This document shows, one piece after another, positions 57,655 to 64,000 of a stretch of DNA of 64,000 nucleotides. Every line of letters begins with the position of its first letter. Position 1 is the first letter of the stretch. Origin of the DNA: Streptomyces sp. NRRL F-2664 (GTDB lineage: Bacteria > Actinomycetota > Actinomycetes > Streptomycetales > Streptomycetaceae); contig NZ_JOFX01000005.1 of the NCBI RefSeq assembly GCF_000719345.1, positions 186,001 to 250,000 on the forward strand. The letters run 5' to 3'. Made by a program: the position numbers and the translations under genes. Under the pieces are notes generated by a model. It worked only from the letters and a program-made list of their open reading frames with translations, did no database searches and was not told the origin of the DNA.

Positions 57655-59730
57655 CTAGTGCCGTACGACCACCTTCGGGGCGAAGTTGCCCTCGCCCAGG
57701 TCCTCGGCCAGCAGTCGTTTCGCGATGGCGTCCGCGGCGACCCGCAGTTCGGCGCTGCGCGGCCGGCCGCGGTCCTTCTCCAGCTGGTCGCCGAGCCACC
57801 GGGCCCAGGCGGCAGAGATCACGTCCGCCTCGCGCTGACCGGCCGGTGTGAGGCTGAAGAAGGAGTCCTCGCGGGTGAGGAAGCCCTCCTCGACCATCCG
57901 GTCGAACACCGGGAGCAGCACTTCGGGCGGGAGTGAACGCCGGCCGGCGACCAGGCCGATGGTGGAGTAGCCGATGGTCCTGGTCATCAGCTCGACCTGC
58001 ATCACCGTCCACGCGCCCGCGATGTCCAGCCGGGTGTCGGACTCCTCGACGATCCCCCGTGCCGTGTCCGCCCCCATGTTCCGTACGAGCTTGCCGACCG
58101 CCAGTTCCAGCAGCTTGGCCGAGTCGCCCGAGGCCGTGGCCGGGGAGCCGAAGCCGTCGCCCATGTCGGTGGACCCGGCCCGGGCGCTGTCGCGCAGCCG
58201 GACCTGCTTGAGGAACAGCGCCACGACGAAGCCGAACACCGCCACCGGCACGGTCCACAGGAAGACCGTCTGCAGGGCGTCCGCGTACGCCTCGACGATC
58301 GGTGCCGCGGCGGCCGGATCGAGCCGGTGCACGCCCTCCGGGGTCGAGGCGGCTTCGGCGAGGCGCGCCGGATCCTCCCCGGTGGCCCGGGCCGCTTCGC
58401 CGACCGCCGCCTCCAGCGACGGTCCCAGGTGGTTCGCGTAGATCGTCCCGAAGACCGCGGTCCCGAAGGCGCTGCCGAGCGTACGGAAGAAGGTGACCCC
58501 GGACGTGGCGGTGCCGAGGTCCGCGTAGTCGACGGTGTTCTGCACGGCGATCGTCAGCACCTGCATGGACAGGCCGATGCCGACGCCCAGCACGAACATG
58601 GAGAGGGACTCCCGCAGGCTGCTGGCCCCCGGGTGCATCCGCGACAGCAGGTACAGGCCGACGCCCATGACCGCGTTGCCGACGATCGGGAAGATCCGGT
58701 ACTGGCCGGTCCTGCTGACGACGTTGCCGCTGAAGACGGAGGCGAGCAGCAGTCCGAAGACCATGGGCAGGGTCCGGACGCCCGAGATCGTCGCCGAGTC
58801 CCCGTCGACGTACTGGAGGTAGGTCGGCAGGAACGTCATGGCGCCGAGCATGGCGAAGCCGACGACGAAGCTCAGCACCGAGCACACGGCGAAGACCGGG
58901 TTGCGGAAGAGCCGCATCGGGATCGTGGGCTCCACCGCGCGCGTCTCGGCCAGGCAGAACAGCGCCAGCGCCACCGCACCGCCCGCGAACAGGCCGATGA
59001 TCACCGGGGAGGTCCACGCGTACTCGTTGCCGCCCCAACTGGTGGCCAGGATCAGGGCGCTGGAGCCGATGGCCACCAGCGTGATGCCCAGATAGTCGAT
59101 GACCGGCTTGCCCGAGGCGCGCACCGCCGGGATCGTCCTGGCGGCCGCGACGACGACCATGACGGCGATCGGGACGTTGACGTAGAAGCACCACCGCCAG
59201 GTCAGCTGGTCGGTGAAGAAGCCGCCGAGCAGCGGGCCGATCACGGTGGCGATGCCGAAGACGGCACCGATCATGCCCTGGTACTTGCCGCGCTCGCGCA
59301 GGGGCACGACGTCGGCGATCAGTGCCATGGCGGTGACCATCAGGCCGCCGGCCCCGATGCCCTGGACGCCGCGCCAGACGATGAGCAGCGTCATGTTGCC
59401 GGCCAGGCCGCAGAAGAAGGAGCCGCTGATGAAGACGACGGCGGAGATCTGAAAGATCAGTTTCCGGCCGAAGAGGTCTCCGAACTTGCCGACCAGGACC
59501 GTCGCCACGGTCTCCGCGAGCAGGTAGGAGGTCACCACCCACGACATGTGGTCCCCGCCGCCGAGGTCCCCCACGATCGTGGGGAGGGCCGTGCCGACGA
59601 TCGTCTGGTCGAGGGCCGCCAGCAGCACGCCCAGCATGATCGTGCCGAAGACGACGTTGCGCCGCCGCCGGTCGAGCACGGGCGGCGCCGCGACTGCGGC
59701 GGGGGCAGTGGTCACATCTGGCACTCTCAC
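57655..59730 (-). CDS. MDR-type MFS efflux pump with C-terminal cytoplasmic domain
   Basis: 691 residues. Residues 1-530 are a 14-helix DHA2 (EmrB/QacA) drug transporter: LDQTIVGTALPTIVGDLGG (motif D1), GKFGDLFGRKLIFQ (motif A), WRGVQGIGAGGLM and GPLLGGFF (motif C). Residues about 535-690 form a soluble domain resembling a winged helix of the MarR/PadR kind (VFDRMVEEGFLTREDSFFSLTPAGQREADVISAAWARWLGDQL) with flanking helices. The start is probably GTG 59730; ATG 59751 would add 7 residues. The extra domain is the unusual part. Confidence 0.87.
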   Translation of the reverse strand: MRVPDVTTAPAAVAAPPVLDRRRRNVVFGTIMLGVLLAALDQTIVGTALPTIVGDLGGGDHMSWVVTSYLLAETVATVLVGKFGDLFGRKLIFQISAVVFISGSFFCGLAGNMTLLIVWRGVQGIGAGGLMVTAMALIADVVPLRERGKYQGMIGAVFGIATVIGPLLGGFFTDQLTWRWCFYVNVPIAVMVVVAAARTIPAVRASGKPVIDYLGITLVAIGSSALILATSWGGNEYAWTSPVIIGLFAGGAVALALFCLAETRAVEPTIPMRLFRNPVFAVCSVLSFVVGFAMLGAMTFLPTYLQYVDGDSATISGVRTLPMVFGLLLASVFSGNVVSRTGQYRIFPIVGNAVMGVGLYLLSRMHPGASSLRESLSMFVLGVGIGLSMQVLTIAVQNTVDYADLGTATSGVTFFRTLGSAFGTAVFGTIYANHLGPSLEAAVGEAARATGEDPARLAEAASTPEGVHRLDPAAAAPIVEAYADALQTVFLWTVPVAVFGFVVALFLKQVRLRDSARAGSTDMGDGFGSPATASGDSAKLLELAVGKLVRNMGADTARGIVEESDTRLDIAGAWTVMQVELMTRTIGYSTIGLVAGRRSLPPEVLLPVFDRMVEEGFLTREDSFFSLTPAGQREADVISAAWARWLGDQLEKDRGRPRSAELRVAADAIAKRLLAEDLGEGNFAPKVVVRH

Positions 59731-59810
59731 AGGCCGCCCGCCCCGCCGCATGCGGCGGTGGTCCGTCGGAGGGACCCCTGCGCGCGGCCCGGCCCTCCCC
59801 CGCCCGCGGG

Positions 59811-61166
59811 TCAGCGCAAGTGGGCCAGGCCCGGATGGGCCTGCGCGTAGCCGTCGAGGAGCCGCCGGGCCACCGCCACCGAGTCCACCAGCGGGTGGAG
59901 GGCGAAGGCCTTCACGGCGTCGGCCCGCGCACCGCTCGCGGAGGCCGCCAGGACCTCGCGTTCCACCGCCTTCACGGCCGTCACCAGGCCCACCGCGTGC
60001 AGCGGCAGCTGCTCGACGCCCAGGGGGTGTGCACCGTTGCCGTCCACCAGGCACGGCACTTCGATGACCGCCGCCGCGTCCAGGACGGAGAGCGTCGAGC
60101 CGTTGCGGACGTTCAGGATCAGCGTGGCCCGCTCGTCCCGGGCGATGGCCCGCATCAGCGCCAGCGCCACCTTCTCGTAGCCGCCGGACTCCAGGTCGCT
60201 CTCGTCGCGCCCACCCACCCCGGCCGCCTCGCGGTTCTCGGCCATGTACGTGGCCTCGCGCTCGGCCCGGGTCCGGTCCCAGGCGGCCAGGGCCGCCCCG
60301 GCGGGCAGCCCGGGCCGGCCGGCCTCGGCGTAGAAGCCGCGCTGCTGGTCGCGCAGGAAGGCCCCGCGGGTCCGCTCCGCCTCCTGGTAGGCCCGTACGG
60401 TCTCCCGGTTGAAGTAGTAGTAGTGCAGGTACTCGTTGGGGATCGCGCCGAGCGAGCGCAGCCACGCGGCGCCGAAGAGGCGGCCTTCCTCGAAGGACTC
60501 CAGTGCCTGCGTGTCGGCCAGCAGCCGCGGCAGTTCGTCGCGGCCGGCGATGCGCAGCCCGCGCACCCAGCCCAGGTGGTTGAGGCCGACGTAGTCGATC
60601 CAGGCCTCCTGCGGCCGGGCCCCGAGCAGCCGGGCGATGCGCCGGCCGAGGCCCACGGGCGAGTCGCAGATGCCGATCACCCGGTCGCCCAGTTCCTCGG
60701 CCATCGCCTCGGTGACCAGGCCCGCCGGGTTGGTGAAGTTGATGACCCAGGCCTCGGGGGCCACGCGGGCGATCCTGCGGGCGATCGCCCGCACCACCGG
60801 GACGGTCCGCAGTCCGTACGCCACCCCGCCGGCGCCCACCGTCTCCTGGCCCAGCACACCCTCCGCGAGGGCGACGCGCTCGTCCGCGGCGCGCCCTTCG
60901 AGGCCGCCGACCCGGATGGCGGAGAAGACGAAGTCGGCGCCGCGCAGGGCCTCGTCGAGGTCCCGGGTAGCGGTGACGGCCGGGGCGTCGGGCACTGCGG
61001 CGGCCGCGGCCAGGTCCGCGAGGACGCGGGTCATGGCGGCGAGCCGCGCCGGATCCTCGTCGTAGAGCGTCACATGGGACACCCGCCCCTCGGCGTGGTC
61101 CCCGAGCAGGGCCCCGTAGACGAGCGGCACCCGGAAGCCGCCTCCGCCGAGGATCGTCAGCCGCAC
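59811..61166 (-). CDS. GH4-family 6-phospho-beta-glucosidase-like enzyme
   Basis: 451 residues. NAD-binding N-terminus RLTILGGGGFRVPLVYGALL; metal and catalytic residues in GICDSPVGLGRR (Cys) and YVGLNHLGWVRG (His), plus NFTNPAGLV. GH4 enzymes use NAD+ and Mn2+ in a redox-elimination mechanism. A 6-phospho substrate would need a PTS, none being nearby, so a non-phosphorylated glycoside is possible. GTG 61166 with AGGGG upstream. Confidence 0.88.
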   Translation of the reverse strand: MRLTILGGGGFRVPLVYGALLGDHAEGRVSHVTLYDEDPARLAAMTRVLADLAAAAAVPDAPAVTATRDLDEALRGADFVFSAIRVGGLEGRAADERVALAEGVLGQETVGAGGVAYGLRTVPVVRAIARRIARVAPEAWVINFTNPAGLVTEAMAEELGDRVIGICDSPVGLGRRIARLLGARPQEAWIDYVGLNHLGWVRGLRIAGRDELPRLLADTQALESFEEGRLFGAAWLRSLGAIPNEYLHYYYFNRETVRAYQEAERTRGAFLRDQQRGFYAEAGRPGLPAGAALAAWDRTRAEREATYMAENREAAGVGGRDESDLESGGYEKVALALMRAIARDERATLILNVRNGSTLSVLDAAAVIEVPCLVDGNGAHPLGVEQLPLHAVGLVTAVKAVEREVLAASASGARADAVKAFALHPLVDSVAVARRLLDGYAQAHPGLAHLR

Positions 61167-61190
61167 GCCCCTACCGCCTTTCGCCAGATG

Positions 61191-61212
61191 CCGGTGCGCA
61201 GGCCCGCACCGG
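61191..61212 (-). terminator. Hairpin in the gap before the GH4 gene
   Basis: CCGGTGC-N8-GCACCGG (7-bp arms) in a 198-bp gap full of CACCGG repeats, downstream of the XRE-MmyB gene and upstream of GH4 in the same direction. Likely terminates the regulator transcript. Confidence 0.45.
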
Positions 61213-61364
61213 TGCCGGACGCCGCACCGGCGCCGGTGGCCGCGACGCCACCGGTACCCGGTTCCCTGCCGGCCCGGTGCCACGATCGGCGACACGCTTC
61301 GTGCCGCCGCCGGTGGCGCGGAGAGCCGGCGGGCTTGCGCCCCGCACCAGTCTGCCCCGGCCGG

Positions 61365-62357
61365 TCAGTCCCCCAGCGACGGCACGGCGCGCAGCCGGGC
61401 ACCCTGCTGCGGGTGGGTGACGGCCGCGCCGCCCCGCACGGGGCCCGTCGGCACGCCCTGCGGCCCGGACAGGATCAGCGTGATCCTGGTCAGTCCCATC
61501 TCGTCCAGCATCCGGCTGGTTTCGGCCACCATCCGGCAGCGGACCAGGCCCCACCGCGGGTCGGGGTGGCGCACCGTGCGCACCGCCCCGTCCTGCTCGG
61601 CGGCTTCGGGTCCGCGCTTGCTCAGCCAGTGGGGGACGCCGTAGCGGTAGGCCGCCTCCATGAACGGGTCACGGGCCACCTCCTGGCGGATGCTGCACAG
61701 CCCCTCGTCCTCCGGGGCTTCGGCGAGCGCCGCCGCGAACTGCGCGAGCAGGGGTACGCACCAGGCCGGTTCGTGGTCCTCCAGCACGGCCGCGGCGTCC
61801 GGGTGGAACAGCACGAAGCGCAGGAAGTTGTCGTCCGGCAGGGCCGTCGGGTGCGGCCGTACGGACTGGAAGAGCAGGTCGAAGGCGGAGTTGGTGAGGG
61901 CGACGTCCCAGCGGTGGTCCACCAGGAAGCTCGGGTAGGGCAGGGCTTCCATGAGCGCCGCGTAGTCGCACAGGTAGTCGCGCTGCGCCGGGTCCTCGGG
62001 GAGGCGGTTCTCGTCGGAGGCACGCCACGTGGGCGGCGGGTCGCGGTCGACCATGACGCGGAAGAGCCAGAAGCACTGCCGCTCGCTCATCTCCAGGGCC
62101 TCTGCCAGGGCGAGGAGCTTGCGGTCCGTCCACTCCTTGACCAGGCCGCGTTCCCAGTTTCCGTACGCGCGCACACTGATCCGCAGGCGGGCGGCGAGGT
62201 CCTCCTGGCTCAGGCCCAGCTCTTCGCGGCGCTGGCGCAAAATCTCCTTGCGTCGCTCCGACCGCACGGCGCCACGCGCGGACTCCTCGCCCGCCAGGCG
62301 TTCCCCACCGGCTCGGGCGAGGCCATCGGACGGGCCCACCGCTGCGAGATGTGGCAC
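61365..62357 (-). CDS. XRE-family regulator with MmyB-like ligand domain
   Basis: 330 residues. Helix-turn-helix at about 35-95 (RRKEILRQRREELGLSQEDLAARLRISVRAYGNWERG), then the PAS-like MmyB domain at about 125-300 (PYPSFLVDHRWDVALTNSAFDLLF...NFLRFVLFHPDAAAVL). These Streptomyces proteins often control a divergent gene; the divergent gene here is the XRE regulator of the protease/membrane module. GTG 62357 with GGGGGAG upstream. Confidence 0.88.
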   Translation of the reverse strand: MPHLAAVGPSDGLARAGGERLAGEESARGAVRSERRKEILRQRREELGLSQEDLAARLRISVRAYGNWERGLVKEWTDRKLLALAEALEMSERQCFWLFRVMVDRDPPPTWRASDENRLPEDPAQRDYLCDYAALMEALPYPSFLVDHRWDVALTNSAFDLLFQSVRPHPTALPDDNFLRFVLFHPDAAAVLEDHEPAWCVPLLAQFAAALAEAPEDEGLCSIRQEVARDPFMEAAYRYGVPHWLSKRGPEAAEQDGAVRTVRHPDPRWGLVRCRMVAETSRMLDEMGLTRITLILSGPQGVPTGPVRGGAAVTHPQQGARLRAVPSLGD

Positions 62358-62403
62358 TGAGAGCTCCCCCTCCTCCGGTCTGGATCTTCATTTCCGTGTG
62401 GCG

Positions 62404-62433
62404 ATCCTGCTACCGACTTCATTCGAGTGTCAA
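62404..62433 (-). promoter_or_regulatory. Promoter of the MmyB-like regulator
   Basis: On the complement TTGACA (62428-62433), 18-bp spacer, CAGGAT (62404-62409): one of the best promoters in the window. Confidence 0.65.
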
Positions 62434-62472
62434 CTATTGTGGCAATTCCAGCCTCTTGACAGCTCATTCCCG

Positions 62473-62520
62473 CCACAGCTGTGGCACGTTCTAGCCCTTA
62501 CGGGCCGGAGCGGCTAGATT
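62473..62520 (+). promoter_or_regulatory. Palindromes and -10 element upstream of the XRE/protease/membrane module
   Basis: Perfect palindrome CCACAGCTGTGG (62473-62484), then CTAGCC-N15-GGCTAG (62491-62517) overlapping TAGATT (62515-62520), a -10-like element. TTGACA at 62456-62461 is too far for a standard spacer. The GTGGCA hexamer occurs at 62439-62444 and 62481-62486. Confidence 0.5.
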
Positions 62521-62573
62521 CCAGAAGCCGACCATGTGCCGTACCGACTTCGCGCGATCTAGGAGAACCACTG

Positions 62574-63242
62574 GTGACAGACGGCTTCCCGGCTCCCGTC
62601 GCGGTGGCCGACGCACCCCTGGCCGCGACCATCGCCCGCGTCGCCGAACTCGCGGGCAAGATGGGCCGCGACCTGAACCAGGTCTTCGACCTGCGGCGCC
62701 TCTCGGAGGCCTCGGGCGTGCCCACGGATGTGGTGAAGACCCTGCTGGAAGGCAGGCCGGCCGGTGAACCCGACCTCCAGGCCCGCTTCCTGCAGCGGCT
62801 CGACCTGCTCCGGCGCACCCGCGTCAAGGCGAACGGGCGCCGCTACACGCAGCAGGAGATCGCCGACGGCGCCGGCATGTCGAGGCAGCAGGCGGGAGCG
62901 CTGATCAACGGCGATCGCCGCCCCACCATGGAGCACTGCGACGCCATCCAGCGCTTCTTCGGGGTGCACGCCGGCTTCCTCACGGCCCACGACGCCGACG
63001 CCCTGACGGACGCACTCCAGCGGACCGAGCAACAGCTGCTCCAGGACTACGCGGGGCGGGCGCGGGAAACCGTACCGGCCGCGGCCGCATCGTCGGGCGA
63101 TCCGCTGGCAAGACTCCTGCAGAACCACGGCGTGCGGGGCATCGCCTGGCGCGCCGCCCAACTGCCCAGCGACAAGCACCGGGACAAGGTGACCGAATGG
63201 CTGGACATGCTCCTCGAAAGCGTCAAACCGAATGAATCCTGA
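62574..63242 (+). CDS. XRE-family regulator of the second protease/membrane module
   Basis: 222 residues. The N-terminal helical segment (ATIARVAELAGKMGRDLNQVFDLRRLSEASGV) precedes the helix-turn-helix at about 80-130 (YTQQEIADGAGMSRQQAGALINGDRRPTMEHCDAIQRFFGV). The C-terminal ~90 residues are helical with unknown role. GTG 62574 with AGGAG 9 nt upstream. 64 bp before the ImmA/IrrE-like gene, so the two are probably co-transcribed and the protease may cleave this repressor, by analogy with ImmA-ImmR. Confidence 0.87.
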   Translation: MTDGFPAPVAVADAPLAATIARVAELAGKMGRDLNQVFDLRRLSEASGVPTDVVKTLLEGRPAGEPDLQARFLQRLDLLRRTRVKANGRRYTQQEIADGAGMSRQQAGALINGDRRPTMEHCDAIQRFFGVHAGFLTAHDADALTDALQRTEQQLLQDYAGRARETVPAAAASSGDPLARLLQNHGVRGIAWRAAQLPSDKHRDKVTEWLDMLLESVKPNES

Positions 63243-63306
63243 CCCAGTCGAAAGTCTGGGTCTGATCCTTGAGTCCTGATCCGGATCCGCGCCGACGGGG
63301 AGAACG

Positions 63307-63864
63307 GTGAGCATAGGCAGAGAGCAGCGGCGGTTGTGCGGGGAGCTGGTGGCCGGCATCCGGCTGACCGCCCCCGTGGAGCCCGTGGAACTCTACGCTG
63401 CCCTCTGTGAGGGCATGAGCAGACACCGCGGCCGCCGGGTCGACTTCCGCATGGCTTCGTTCCCGCCCCGCACGGCCAGCGGTCTGTGGCTCGACATGGC
63501 GGACCGGGACCTCGTCGTCATCGAGGAGCGCACCGCCCCCGACCACCAACTGGTCATCCTGGGCCACGAGCTGTGGCACATGAAGGCGGGCCACTGCAGC
63601 CACCACGTCGACGGCGCCGCCGTCGCCGCGCGGCTGCTGTCCGACGAGGCCGACATCGGCGAGACGGTGCGCCGCGTCGCCGCACGCACGCGCGCCGACG
63701 TCCAGGAGGAGACCGAGGCCGAGACCTTCGGCTTACTGCTGAGCAGCCGCTGCCGGAACTGGCTGGCCGGGTCGGCGGGCCACCGGGCCCCCGTCCAGCG
63801 CAATGACCTGGCGGGGCGGATCGAGGCCTCCCTCGGCTACCGGGGACTGAGGAACGACCGTTGA
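63307..63864 (+). CDS. ImmA/IrrE-like metallopeptidase domain protein with a TTA codon
   Basis: 185 residues. Zinc motif HELWH in LGHELWHMKAGH (about 79-90), third ligand region ETEAETFGLLLSS (about 136-148). Similar in plan to the protein at 21.0-21.5 kb. GTG 63307 with GGGGAG upstream. Codon 143 is TTA (63733-63735), the bldA-dependent codon, within the third-ligand helix, so full-length protease needs bldA tRNA. Its stop overlaps the TTG of the membrane-protein gene. Confidence 0.82.
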   Translation: MSIGREQRRLCGELVAGIRLTAPVEPVELYAALCEGMSRHRGRRVDFRMASFPPRTASGLWLDMADRDLVVIEERTAPDHQLVILGHELWHMKAGHCSHHVDGAAVAARLLSDEADIGETVRRVAARTRADVQEETEAETFGLLLSSRCRNWLAGSAGHRAPVQRNDLAGRIEASLGYRGLRNDR

Positions 63865-64000
63865 CCGGTGAGGACTACTACATACCGGCAGCGGCGATGG
63901 CGATCTCACTCGCCTTCAAGCTGCCGGCGCTGCGGCACAACTGGCGGGACCCGCTCCTGCGCTCGGTCGTGGCCCTGCTGGCGCTGGCCGGGGCGGTGTT
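63861..64000 (+). CDS. MAB_1171c-like membrane protein, N-terminal fragment (cut by window edge)
   Basis: First 46 codons from TTG 63861, which overlaps the protease stop (TTGA). The sequence MTGEDYYIPAAAMAISLAFKLP and RHNWRDPLLRSVVALLALAG shows the first two membrane segments in the same spacing as the 19.9-21.1 kb protein. No other in-frame start is available, so TTG is the only candidate. The order protease-membrane protein is the same as in the other module. Confidence 0.72.
   Translation, partial: MTGEDYYIPAAAMAISLAFKLPALRHNWRDPLLRSVVALLALAGAV

Noticed and set aside
55769..59542. 1257-codon minus-strand frame across the Nudix, hypothetical, GPP34 and MFS genes
   Set aside because: It crosses genes on both strands and gives no recognisable protein; the real genes have motifs and starts.

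Overview
The window is a very GC-rich, densely packed stretch of a Streptomyces-type chromosome. The evidence is codon usage saturated with G/C in third positions, frequent GTG and TTG starts, ATGA/GTGA gene overlaps, an SsgA-like sporulation protein, a WhiB-like protein, a hopanoid cluster, and rare TTA codons. Several genes (idi, the SCO6745-family gene, an ssgD-like gene, an NHEJ polymerase/ligase pair) appear in an order I recall from the SCO67xx region of S. coelicolor; I could not verify that. I saw no rRNA, tRNA, CRISPR array or recognisable insertion sequence.

Layout: 1-5.1 kb (minus) is a hopanoid operon: hpnC, hpnD, a translationally coupled 63-codon gene, hpnE, a polyprenyl synthase, and the N-terminus of squalene-hopene cyclase running off the left edge. 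5.5-12.5 kb (minus) is a seven-gene cell-envelope polymer/export operon: a DUF5941/CDP-alcohol transferase fusion, a sugar-phosphate nucleotidyltransferase, a glycerol-1-phosphate dehydrogenase homologue, a second CDP-alcohol transferase, a glycosyltransferase and a TagGH-like ABC exporter. 12.8-19 kb holds a methyltransferase-acetyltransferase fusion, idi, an anti-sigma-type ATPase, a divergent crotonase, a DJ-1/PfpI protein and an ABC-F protein. 19.1-21.7 kb is an ImmA/IrrE-like protease, MAB_1171c-like membrane protein and SDR operon. tex, an SCO6745-family protein, a secreted M1 peptidase, an MpaB-like oxygenase, a secreted sphingomyelinase-like enzyme, a fatty acyl-CoA ligase and a MerR regulator follow.

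32.7-39.7 kb (minus) is an acyl-CoA degradation operon (CoA transferase/racemase, LLM flavin enzyme, acyl-CoA dehydrogenase, thiolase, FadB) behind a well-formed promoter. 40-50 kb carries a large secreted repeat protein, a saccharopine-dehydrogenase-like reductase, endonuclease V, a YciI-like protein, a secreted beta-propeller protein, an SsgA-like protein, a second ABC-F protein, an acyl-ACP desaturase with a palindromic operator array, two WXG100-like proteins and a WhiB-like regulator that lies antisense to the second of them. 50-64 kb holds divergent NHEJ polymerase and ligase genes, two flavoproteins, an XRE-cupin/Nudix pair, a GPP34 protein, an MDR efflux pump with an extra cytoplasmic domain, a GH4 enzyme, an MmyB-like regulator, and a second protease/membrane-protein module, this time led by its own XRE regulator and cut by the right edge.

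The genes work in blocks: lipid and envelope biogenesis (hopanoids, isoprenoid supply by idi, polymer export, desaturase, acyl-CoA metabolism) interleaved with regulatory and stress functions. The least explained features are the two protease/membrane-protein modules, the G1P-dehydrogenase-containing polymer operon, the coupled small gene inside the hopanoid operon, and the apparently truncated WXG100 partner overlapping whiB.
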